Source: Micropterus salmoides (taxonomy: Eukaryota; Chordata; Actinopteri; Centrarchiformes; Centrarchidae). Taken from it: a DNA stretch of 64,000 bases. Of the stretch, positions 13,301-25,300 are shown piece by piece. The notes below the pieces were generated by a model. That model was not told the origin of the DNA. It saw nothing but the letters and a program-made list of their open reading frames with translations, and ran no database searches. Location of the stretch: the NCBI RefSeq assembly GCF_014851395.1, contig NW_024041150.1:8027019-8091018 (forward strand), written 5' to 3'. The translations under genes were made by a program, and so were the position numbers. How positions within the stretch are numbered: position 1 is the stretch's first letter; each line of letters starts with the position of its first letter.

Positions 13301-16300
13301 TAATACTGCAGCTCTTCAACAAGTAAGTACTGCAGTAGTACTGTTAGTAATACTGCAGCTCTTACTGCAGTAGTACTGTTAGTAATACTGTAGCTCTTCA
13401 GCAAGTAAGTACTGCAGTAGTACTGTTAGTAATACTGCAGCTCTTACTGCAGTAGTACTGTTAATAATACTACAACTCTTCAGCAAGTAAGTACTGCAGT
13501 AGTACTGTTAATACTGCAGCTCTTACTGCAGTAGTACTGTTAGTAATACTGCAGCTCTTACTGCAGTAGTACTGTTAGTAATACTGCAGCTCTTACTGCA
13601 GTAGTACTGTTAGTAATACTGCAGCTCTTCAACAAGTACTGTTAATAATACTGCAGCTCTTCAACAAGTACTGTTAATAATACTGCAGCTCTTACTGCAG
13701 TAGTACTGTTAATAATACTGCTGTTACAGTTGAATACTCATTGAGAATACTGCAGTAATACTTGCTGTGTGTGTTCAGGCTGAACAGCGCTCTGAGACAC
13801 GAGCAGATGTTTGCAGATCGTTTCCTCCCCGACGCCGAGGCAGCTGAAGCTCTGGGACGAACCTGCTGGGAGGCTCTGATCACGCCCATCGTGCACAGCA
13901 TCACACTGTCAGGTACGCACACAGGTACACGTGCGCACACTGTCGGGTACGCACACACAGGTACACGTGCGCACACTGTCGGGTACGCACACACAGGTAC
14001 ACGTGCGCACACTGTCGGGTACGCACACACAGGTACACGTGCGCACACTGTCGGGTACGCACACACAGGTACACAGGCACACAGGTACACGTGCGCACAC
14101 TGTCGGGTACGCACACACAGGTACACAGGCACACAGGTACACGTGCGCACACTGTCGGGTACGCACACACAGGTACACAGGCACACAGGTACACGTGCGC
14201 ACACTGTCGGGTACGCACACACAGGTACACAGGCACACAGGTACACGTGCGCACACTGTCGGGTACGCACACACAGGTACACAGGTACACGTGCGCACAC
14301 TGTCAGGCGCGCACACACAGGTCGCACACACAGGTACACTGTCAGGTACGCACACAGGTACACGTGCGCACACTGTCGGGTACGCACACACAGGTACACG
14401 TGCGCACACTGTCGGGTACGCACACACAGGTACACAGGTACACGTGCGCACACACAGGTCGCACACACGGTCAGGTACACACGTGCGCACACGGTCAGGC
14501 GCACACACAGGTACACGTGCGCACACTGTCAGGTACACGTGCGCACACTGTCAGGTACACGTGCGCACACTGTCAGGTACACGTGCGCACACTGTCAGGT
14601 ACGCACACAGGTACACGTGCGCACACAGGTACTGTCAGGTACGCACACAGGTACACGTGCCAACACTGTCAGGTACGCACACTGTCAGGTACTCTCTCTC
14701 TCTCTGACTCCCTGTGTCTGCTCCCCCTGTGTTTACCCAGAATCCTCGGCATCCAGCCCCCTGTCCTGGCTGCTCAGTGAGTACCTGGATAACACGGAGT
14801 CGGCACGGCGCTGTAAGAGCCGGGCGGCCATCTTTAACTCCAGAGTGAGGCGCCTCACACACCTGCTGGTCCACGTGGACACGAGCTCAGCGGACAGCGA
14901 GGAGCTCAGACCGCCCGTCAAGTCGAGTGAGTCTCTTCACCCAGCTTCACTTCTGTCAGCAACACGCCGTGACATCACTAAATAGGTCTGGTAGTTCGCC
15001 GGGAGCAAATAAACTTCAAGCTGAAATCAGATTTGGGTCTTACTGGCTTTACAGTAAGACCCAAATCTGATTTCAGCTTGAAGTTTATTTGCACACGTTC
15101 GACAGAAAGACTCCCCTCACCGAGTCGACCCCGAGTTCTGTGACGCTGACCAATAGGAGCAGGAGCAGTTTTTATTAAGGCGAGACGCTGCAGGCGAACG
15201 TGGTGATCACTTCAACCCATCTGTTAAACTTTCTCACATTAAGACGATATTTTTTGCATTACAGGTTTGAGCCAGTGTCCAATGACATATGAGCTAATTT
15301 GCATCTGTTTGAAGAACTGAAATCTGAACTCTTAAGTCAGGTTGTTGACACTCAAACGTTTTTACTGAGCGGAGCCTGCATATCTCTTTACTATTTCATA
15401 AATCAGAAAGTTCTGTCAACAGGCTTTAAAAATCTGTTTTCAGGATCAAAATGTTTTATAATTGAAACCGTCGGAACATAGTCAGGACGAGTCTGTAGGA
15501 GCTGCTGAAGTGACGGGTTCAGGCTTTTTAAATCTGATCAGATCCTGAACGACGACGATGTAGAACATGAAAAACAACGCGTGACGCATCCAGACCCGTC
15601 AGAATCAACACTAGCCAATCAGATTTCACGCTGGGCTTCAATCCGCCTCTGTACTTTGAGCAGTGGTTGCTGGTACAAAGGAAATGAACATCTTCGGATG
15701 TGACGGCGTTGTGCAGAGAGCGACCGCAGAAAGATAAACTTCTAAAGGTGGATTCTGGGCGTTTTCTTTCCTCCAGTCTGAAAGATGTTGAGGAAGAACA
15801 CAAGCCCAAAATCTGTAAATTGGCAGCTCGCACACGGCTTCGGACGCCATCTCGTTCCCCAGGGGTCGGTCCGGAGCACCTTTATGACCACAGAGTAGCC
15901 TGAGTGAGCTGTATGTTTAGCTTGTGCTCAGAAATGTTCCCCATGTGCTGATAGAGATTCACCCCTGGACAGAAAGGAATGCAGTCTTGAAGGTAGAATT
16001 TAATGTCTCACTTTGTATTTCTGCTGCTGCAAACCCAGACAGAGCAGAGCTCAGGTGGACTGAGCTAATGAGCAGCTGCAGCAGTGAAGTGTTGAGGATG
16101 ATGAGTGTTTAAAGCGTTCTCTTTGTTTTCAGAAGGTCTCAACCGAAGCAAAGAGCTGAAGAGTAAGTAACAGCTGATGTCAGAGGCCATTTTGTTTGTT
16201 TACACTCTGCTCTGTGACATTTCATATGTCCAAATGAGGACAGGAAGTCGTCACGTCGCCCCCTGCTGTTTGTCCACTTCCCGTCTGAGACGACCTGACG

Positions 16301-19300
16301 CCTGACGAGGCTGTGAAGACTTCCTGTCTGAGGCTCCGAGACAGACGTCTTTAAACAGCTGCTCCCTGTAGCCTCATCAGACAAACAGGAGGAACGTGTG
16401 TCAGAAACGTCACCTGTAGGTTTCTGAAGAGCTCTTTCGAAGCTCATCGTGGGCAGAGGCGACCGCCGCCATCTTGGCAGCGTGTCAGTCCCGGATGACC
16501 ATAAACGGTCAAAGAGACGGGTCGGGGGTGGAGCTTAGGTGTTTGATTGCTGAAACCACGCCCGCATAGGTAAACATTACTCACCTAAAGTGGCTAAGAA
16601 GGCTAAATGCTACTCTGCGTTGCCAAAAAATTATCGATCGCCTCAGAAAAATCTACAGATGTTTTTATCTGGATCAAACAGAACTTTGCAGAACTTTGTG
16701 TTGGCGGTGACGGCAAAAGTTTCTTTGTGAAACTTTAATGTTTCTTGTAACCAAATAATCTCAATAACGGCCAAAGAAGGGTTTTATAGCACAGTCAGGA
16801 TGAGTTTGACCTGATGCAGAGGCATTAATGTAGCTCTGCTCTGTGTCCTGGATCAGAACTGATCCTCCTTTCTACCAGTTTAAATATCTTTAAAGGCGAG
16901 GAGCGGCTGCTGTTAGCGGGCGAGGAGCGGCTGCTGTTAGCGGGGGCGAGGAGCGGCTGCTGTTAGCGGGGGCGAGGAGGAGCGGCTGCTGTTAGCGGGG
17001 GCGAGGAGGAGCGGCTGCTGTTAGCGGGGGCGAGGAGGAGCGGCTGCTGTTAGCGGGGCGAGGAGGAGCGGCTGCTGTTAGCGGGGGCGAGGAGGAGCGG
17101 CTGCTGTTAGCGGGGGCGAGGAGGAGCGGCTGCTGTTAGCGGGGGCGAGGAGGAGCGGCTGCTGTTAGCGGGGGCGAGGAGGAGCGGCTGCTGTTAGCGG
17201 GGGCGAGGAGGAGCGGCTGCTGTTAGCGGGGGCGAGGAGCAGCAGCCGCCGCTGCTGCTGTTAGCGGGAGAATGCTCTTTGGCATTTGCCAACGGGAACA
17301 TTAAACTGGCTGACGGACAGCGTCCAGTGACACAAGCAGGATCATAACGAACAGCTGTGAGTCTCGTCTACCGCCGTCGCTGTTTGATACAACTGACTGA
17401 CCGCTAAATGTAGCATAAAGGCTAGCAGTGGACCCACCTGTCACTCAAAGAGGCCACGCCCCCTAATGATTCAGAAATTTAAGTCTTGGTATAATTTAAA
17501 GAGGGGCGTTACAATAAAGAACAACGTTAGCTTCATACGCTAACGCCATGTTTCTTCCATGGTCAGACGTCAGGCTGTTGTGACTTCAGACGTCCAGCAG
17601 GGGGCGTCGGCGACACTTTCTCCTCGTCTGAACTGACATTCACCTGCCCTCAAACACGCCTGAGGTCATCAGGACGCCATCTTTTTTCTTTCGGTTTGGA
17701 CTGCGCTCATTTTGACTGCCGACTTCCTGTTCCCATTCTGGTCGTGACACTGATGTGGTTTCTTTTCAGATGGAAAAGAAGGACAGAACAGACGCACTGC
17801 TTTATCTTTACGTTACTGGCTGCAGTTTCATCCCTTCACTTTTCAAAGATTAAATTTATCAGCGTCGGACTTCGTTCAGAAAATCATCCTCTGTGAAATT
17901 TGTCTTCCAGACGGCAAAGAGAGTAAAACAAAGACACCGCCGCGGCCTCTTCGTCCTCCTCCTCCTCCTCAGCCAAGCCCAAAGTGAAGAGCAGCAGCAG
18001 CATCGCAGGCATCGCCCTCTGTTGGCAGGGAGTGGTGCAGCGCCAGGTAAGACGCGCTCACCTGGAACGCCGAGTCTTTCAGGAGCGCTTAACGTTTACT
18101 TCTAAACCGTTTCTTTGCTCCCCTCAGGTGAAGAAGTTCCTGGACTCGAGCTGCAGTCTGCCCGACTTTGTGGAGCGCTACGGACTCTGTACCTGCAGCT
18201 GAAGAACGCCATGGAGGAGCTGTTCGGACAGCAGACCGCCTTCGTCCTCGCCCTCCGACACGGCTTCTCCGCGCCCTGCTGCAGCTCTCCATCCTCAGAT
18301 CCATGCACGTAAGTAGAGCCCGCTCTAATGAGGGTCTGCACGCTTGAATCTGAGAGCGAGCAGGTAGAAGACGCCACCTCAGACTTTAGATCACAGATCA
18401 AGAATGATCGTTAGTTGCGTCCCAGCTGGAAATGTCTGAAAGTTGTTCTTACTGTTTCACGTGTTGCTCTGCTTGAACCTTGCGCTGTGGTGACGGCGTG
18501 TTGTGCAGGTGAGCGAGCGCTTCGCTCAGTACATCGACCAGATGATCCAGGCCAGCGGGGCGGCGTGCGGCAGCGTGGAGACTCTGGAGCGGCTGCAGCA
18601 GTTCCTGGAGCCGATGCTCTTCCTGTCGGGTCTGGAGCTCGCCAACACCTTCGAACACTTCTACAGGTGTGAACGCGGCTGGTCACGGTATCGCAACGCC
18701 ATGCGGGAAGCTGGGAGGTAACCTCGCTCTCTCTCTCTCTGCAGGTACTACCTGGGCGACCGGCTGCTGGCTCAGGGGAACGTGTGGTTGGAGACGGCCG
18801 TGATCGATCAGATCGGCAGCTGCTTCCCGAGCCGCTTCCCTCAGCAGATGCTGAAGAACCTGAGCGAGTCGGCCGAGCTGCAGCAGGAGTTCCACCTGTA
18901 CCGCCTGCAGCAGCTGGACCGCTGCCTGCAGGAGCACGACCAGGTTCTGAAGTCCCCCTTTCGCTGAGCTGGATCACGCAGGACGGTCTTTAAGGGGTTT
19001 GAGTTTGACGCAGTTTGTCCTTCGTTGTTACTGTAGATGATGGATGAGAGTGGGCGGAGTCAGAGAGGAGGCGGAGGTCCAGGTTCTGGTCGTGTCCCCG
19101 CTGCTGGGCCGTGTCATCGCTCTGCTTCATGGACGAACCCGAAAACACTTTCCGGCCGAACTCTGCTCCTACCTGAACCAGTTCACCCAGTTCTACACCC
19201 ACAGTGAGACCCGGTCCAAGTGCTGAGCTCAGACATCCGGAGCGTGTGCGTCTCTAACGCGTCTCTAACGGCTCTCTCTGTGTCTCTGCATCAGGTCAGT

Positions 19301-22300
19301 ACATGTGCGTCTGAGCCACTCGAAGCCTCGCCGGCTGCAGTGGACGTGGCTCGTCACGGCGAGCTGCAGTTCGGCCGCTGGACGCTGCACGCTCCACGCT
19401 GCAGATGTTCATCCTGCTGCAGTTCAACAGCCACGAGGTCGCACGCACGAACACACGCCACACGCACGCACGCCATCACTTACACTGACCGATCTAATTT
19501 GAGTAAGATGAGGAAAGTGATATTTCAGCAGGTCGTAATGTGAATCAGGATGAAATGAAGTGACACATCAATAATGTGAAGTTGGTCAGAGGCTGCGGCG
19601 CTCTGTTTCCCCGGTGCTTCACTGACCGGCGGCCCTCTGTGCGTCTCTGCAGGAGGTGCGGGTGGACGCTCTGCTGCGGGCGACCGGCCTGTCGGCCGCC
19701 GTCCTGCTGCACGCCTGCTGCCTCATCAGAGAGGGAGGACCGCTGCTCTGCAGCCAGCCGGCCGAACCCAGCCAGGGTCACACCGCTGCCCTTCACCTGA
19801 CTCCCCTGACCTCCTGACCTCTCCTCCTCCTCCTCCCTGACTCTCACTTACTCCTCCTCCTCCTCCCTGACTCTCACTTACTCCTCCTCCTCCTCCTCCC
19901 TGACTCTCACTTACTCCTCCTCCTCCTCCTCCCTGACTCTCACTTACTCCTCCTCCTCCTCCTCCTCCTCCCTGACTCTCACTTACTCCTCTCCTCCTCC
20001 TCCTCCTCCTCCTCCCTGACTCTCACTTACTCCTCCTCCTCCTCTCCTCCCTGACTCTCACTTACTCCTCCTCCTCCCTGACTCTCACTTACTCCTCCTC
20101 CTCCTCCTCCCTGACTCTCACTTACTCCTCCTCCTCCTCCTCCCTGACTCTCACTTACTCCTCCTCCTCCTCCTCCTCTGACTCTCACTTACTCCTCCTC
20201 CTCCTCCTCCTCCTCCTCCCTGACTCTCACTTACTCCTCCTCCTCCTCCTCCTCCCCTCCTCCCTGACTCTCACTTACTCCTCCTCCTCCTCCCTGACTC
20301 TCACTTACTCCTCCTCCTCCTCCTCCCTGACTCTCACTTACTCCTCCTCCTCCTCCCTGACTCTCACTTACTCCTCCTCCTCCTCCCTGACTCTCACTTA
20401 CTCCTCCTCCTCCTCCCTGACTCTCACTTACTCCTCCTCCTCCTCCCTGACTCTCACTTACTCCCTCCTCCTCCTCCTCCCTGACTCTCACTTACTCCTC
20501 CTCCTCCTCCTCCTCCCTGACTCTCACTTACTCCTCCTCCTCCTCCTCCTCCTCCCTGACTCTCACTTACTCCTCCTCCTCCTCCTCCTCCTCCCTGACT
20601 CTCACTTACCTCCTCCTCCTCCTCCTCCTCCTCCTCCTCCCTGACTCTCACTTACTCCTCCTCCTCCTCCTCCTCCCTCCTCCCTGACTCTCACTTACTC
20701 CTCCTCCTCCTCCTCCTCCTCCTCCTCCTCCTCCTCCTCCTCCCTGACTCTCACTTACTCCTCCTCCTCCTCCTCCTCCTCCTCCCTGACTCTCACTTAC
20801 TCCTCCTCCTCCTCCTCCTCCTCCCTGACTCTCACTTACTCCTCCTCCTCCTCCTCCTCCTCCCTACTCTCACTTACTCCTCCTCCTCCTCCTCCTCCTC
20901 CCTGACTCTCACTTACTCCTCCTCCTCCTCCTCCCTGACTCTCACTTACTCCTCCTCCTCCTCCTCCCTGACTCTCACTTACTCCTCCTCCTCCTCCTCC
21001 CTGACTCTCACTTACTCCTCCTCCTCCTCCTCCCTGACTCTCACTTACTCCTCCTCCTCCTCCTCCCTGACTCTCACTTACTCCTCCTCCTCCTCCTCCC
21101 TGACTCTCACTTACTCCTCCTCCTCCTCCTCCCTGACTCTCACTTACTCCTCCTCCTCCTCCTCCCTGACTCTCACTTACTCCTCCTCCTCCTCCTCCCT
21201 GACTCTCACTTACTCCTCCTCCTCCTCCTCCCTGACTCTCACTTACTCCTCCTCCTCCTCCTCCTCCTCCTCCTCCCTGACTCTCACTTACTCCTCCTCC
21301 TCCTCCTCCCTGACTCTCACTTACTCCTCCTCCTCCCTGACTCACTTACTCCTCCTCCTCCTCCTCCCTGACTCACTTACTCCTCCTCCTCCTCCTCCCT
21401 GACTCTCACTTACTCCTCCTCCTCCCTCCCTGACTCTCACTTACTCCTCCTCCTCCTCCCTCTGTCTGCTCTCAGGCGTGCTGCAGTTGAACCAGCAGGT
21501 GGCGTCCCGCAGTCTGGACGGCGACCCCGCGTCCGTCCATCTGCTGCCCAGACAGACGTACCTGAACGTGGACGAGGACGCCGCCGGCACGCTGGAGAGG
21601 AAGAGGAACTACGTCTACTGTCTGATCGTCCACATCATGAAGCACGAGAAGGAGATGCACATCGACAACCTCGTCTTCAAGGTCAGAGCTCAGAGCTGTG
21701 GGCGCGTACGGCGTCAGTGGTTTATTGATGGTACGGCTTTAACGCGGTCAGCCCGTCGCAGTGATCCAGCGAGCGCCGCCTGCGGCTCCTTTACGGAGAC
21801 CGTTTGACTAATTGTGAACGAGCACAAGCTGCTTTGTCACCTCCTCCGTCCCTCTTCGGTGTGCAGCCCTGTTTACGGAGGCTCACGCTGTCCCGTCAGT
21901 CTTTGCTTTAGCGCCACGCTGTGGTCACACTCGACATGTTTAGCTCCACTGACGAAACATCTCGTTGGTTCCCTCCAGGTACTGGACTCGTGTCAGAAAC
22001 GGGAAGCCTCCCGCCCTCCCGGCGCCGGGCGTTTCAGCTGCAGCACCAGCGACGTGCTCTCCTGCATCATGCACGTCATCAGCAAAGGCTGCATCCGACG
22101 CAACGAGGAGAACCCGCACATCGTGGAGTTCCTGCCGGAGGACCCGTCCACGCCGCAGAAAGGCCAGGCCCAGTTCTCCTTCGGCCGGGCCGACAGCAGG
22201 AAGGACGCCGCGGACAGCGTGGCCGACATCAGGTGTGAGCGAGACCTCTGACCTTAAACGCAGGATGTTTATTTGTCTGTCATTAGCTGCATCTTTCCCC

Positions 22301-25300
22301 CGTCTACCTGTGTGTAACACGGACTCCTCACGTTTTAACCCTGAAGTCTTTCTTTTATTTTTATTTCCTGCTCACGTTCAACAGTTTAAATGTTCCCTCT
22401 AGTTTCCTGCGAAGACTCTGATTTAGTCCTAATTATATTGGAAACTTTAATGTTTTACTCACCTGCAGACCGACTCCACATTTTTACATGTCCTGAGTTC
22501 CTGTTTACTGACTAAAAACTGTTGCTGATAATTGGAATTAAATGGAAGTGGACTAATTGAGCAATGTCTCCATATAATTAGTACCAAATAACATCATTCT
22601 GGAAACGTAGTGAGAAATCAGACTGAGCTGTAAAACAAAAACCCTTTTATCTTCTGATATCTGCGATAAAAACAGGTCTGAGTTCAGTTTTTGTTGCTGC
22701 ACGTAGTTTTTAATTTACTTTCCTGTGGCTGCTGCTCAGCTTCTGACTCCTTTTTTACTTCCTGGTTCCGGTTAAAACAAAACCAACTCGATGTCATGTG
22801 ATTCCTCCAAAACAGCCAAAATGTAAATGTTTAAATTTCTACATAAAGAAAATAAAGAGGACATTTAAACTTTAAACTCTGCTTGTTGCCTTATTTTGTA
22901 ATAATTATCATCATGATTGACAGGTGACTTTTCTGGATAATTAGATGATAAATTTAATTTAAACCAAATAAACTTTAATTTTCAGGAAACTGATCTGCGG
23001 TGTATTTTCCAACTTTGTACACAAAAATGGTAATTAGTAATAACTGTATTTATATTTAATGTTTACAAGTGTTCCACTACTGGCAGTTACTGTTACTGTA
23101 GGGTTGGAGGCACAAAACGGCCACAAAGAGACTACAGTGGGATGCAAAATGAATACAAAGAGGTTGACCGGTTGGTACAAATATGCAGATGAAAATCTTG
23201 ATTTCAAGGTTTATATCTTTGTAGCAACTTGTCGGCTCTTATCAGGATTCAGAAGGCTTTTAGTGGGTGCATTGTTTTTACTTCCTGTCCAGTGTGTACA
23301 TACTGTCTTTTTTTGTTTATATTGTATGTTGTGATGTGACCTGGTGGCAAATGAGTTTCCCCATTTGGGATCAATAGTTTTCTAATCTTTAAAAAACTGC
23401 AGAACAACCACAAAACTACAAAGGGATGCAAATATATGTAAAATGTTTACAAGGGGGTGCAGAACAACTATAAAAAGAGTCAAAGCGACCACAGTGATGC
23501 AAAATGACTGCAAAGCGTCAAAACAACTACAAAAATGTATAAAAGACAAAACTAAAAGATGGGATGCAAAATAACCACAAAGGGTCACAAATTGTCTACA
23601 AAGAACTAAACAACTATAAAAAGAGGCGACCGCAGTGACTCAACATAAACACAAAGATTGCTTTTTTTTTTTCTTTGAACGGTTGTGAACGTTGACAGTT
23701 AAAGTAACGAACGTTTCTGTAATTTTCCGTCCGGTGATCAGTTGTCTCATTTTATCTTAGACATGAATTTAATACAACGATGTGGAATGAAAATCATTAT
23801 TTATTAAAGGTGTAAAAATAAAATCTGCCCACCAACAGCTGCTTGTTGTTGTTGTTGTTGTTTTTCCTGCTGAGGTCCCGACTGTGTCGCTGATTGCAGC
23901 TCTGTTTGAACGCCTTTGTGTTGCAGTTTGGTGGCGGCCCCCCGGCAGTTCGAGGACGGCGTTCTGGACGCGGTTCTGTTCTCGATGGGTCGGACGATGA
24001 CGCAGGAGGAGGTTCGTCAGCTGATGCAGAGGACCGTCCAGCAGGTCAGACTGAAGTTCTTTTGAACTGAGCGACCACGACGTGAGACGCGTGTCCAAGT
24101 GTCAGACAGGTGATCTTGTCCCTCCCTGACCCCTCAGGTGTCGGGGACTCTGAGTCTGGACCTGGACCGGGCCGAGCACTTTCTGATTCACTGCAAGTGG
24201 AACGTGGACCTGCTGGTGCAGCGATACACCGACGACCCCGAAACTCTCATCATGGCCGCCGGGCTGAAGTGCCGAAACCCTCAGCCGCCGCCGAGTCCCA
24301 CCTCCACCTGCCCCGTGTGCCTGAGCCCCCGCGCCGCCGCCGAGCCGGCCCCCTCCCTGAGCTGCATGCACTACTGCTGCCAGGTGAGACGCTCTCGGAG
24401 ACGGGCGGGTCCGGAGCCTGATGCTCAGTGTGGCGTTGTGGTTCTGATGCGTGTGTTTGTGTGTGTTTGTGTGCGCAGTCCTGCTGGCAGGAGTACCTGA
24501 CGGCGAGGATCGAACAGAACCTGGTCATGAACTGTAACTGTCCAATCACAGACTGCCAGGCTCAGCCCACCTCGCAGTTCTTCCTCAGCATCCTCACAGA
24601 CAAGGACACCATCGCCAAGGTAACGCCGCTCCCTCCTCTGATCACACGACCAGTCTTTGTGAGAGAACGTGCTGCTCATGACGTGTTCGCTGTCTCCTCT
24701 CCGTCAGTACGAGAGCGCCTTGCTCAGAGGCTACGTGGAGTGCTGCTCCAACCTGACGTGGTGCACCAACCCTCAGGGCTGCGACCAGATCCTCTGCAAG
24801 GAGAACATGGGCAGCATGGGCACCTGCTCCAAGTGCTGCTGGTCCTCCTGCTTCAGCTGCAACTTCCCCGAGGTCAGAGGTCACGCAGCACCACACCCTG
24901 TCCACAGTCCGTCCGCATGACCTCAGCAGATGGATCCTGGTTTGATCTGGAATCTGTTTGACGTTTCACGGCCAGTCACACAGAGGGGGGGAGGCTAAAT
25001 CCTGACTCAGCAGATATTAAAGAGGTTGATCTGAGAGCTGAGCTGATTAGAGTCTGAATTTATTTTAGTAACTTGGCTTGTTTTAATTTCATTCTCCATC
25101 TTAAGAGTCGCTCACTTATCGACTCCGCCTCCTTCAGTTCTCGTCACACAGACCTGACCTGCTGCAAACACGCCGTGTCCAGAACCAGCTCGTTTCCCAT
25201 TGCAGAGAGCGCCCCTTGATGTAGCTGGTCGTCATAGCGACGCCACACACAGCTGTCTCTGATTTAAGTTAAAACGTTTCAACATTACCCAGAATGTAAA

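Larger units (their letters stand above)
14927..17972. other. CUL9 introns with few features
   Basis: Apart from the 30-nt exon at 16133, the inverted repeat near 15005-15092 and the minisatellite at 16895-17266, I see no gene in this stretch. Short ORFs (for example 15299-15481 and 15700-15903) have no recognisable protein features. Confidence 0.6.

Noticed and set aside
5926..13720. CRISPR-like or centromeric appearance of the 47-bp array
   Set aside because: No unique spacers between units, and the unit comes from the neighbouring exon and donor; eukaryotic intron context.
13692..14538. Long minus-strand Cys/Val-rich ORFs (YLCVRTRQCAHV repeats)
   Set aside because: Translation of the GTACACGTGCGCACAC array on the opposite strand; no start context, homology or splice logic.
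17893..18105. ORF starting at the AG at 17910 as a CUL9 exon
   Set aside because: The CUL9 frame has a TAA between 17910 and 17972 when read from there; the acceptor at 17972 gives the conserved peptide in the right phase.
18128..19437. CUL9 as a decayed pseudogene
   Set aside because: The breaks are clustered in one patch, all are single-base, and all other exons including the catalytic RING2 Cys are intact; sequencing error is the simpler reading, kept open as a finding.
20231..21345. Minus-strand Gly/Glu-rich ORFs (VSESQGGGG)
   Set aside because: Products of the CTCC array; intronic.
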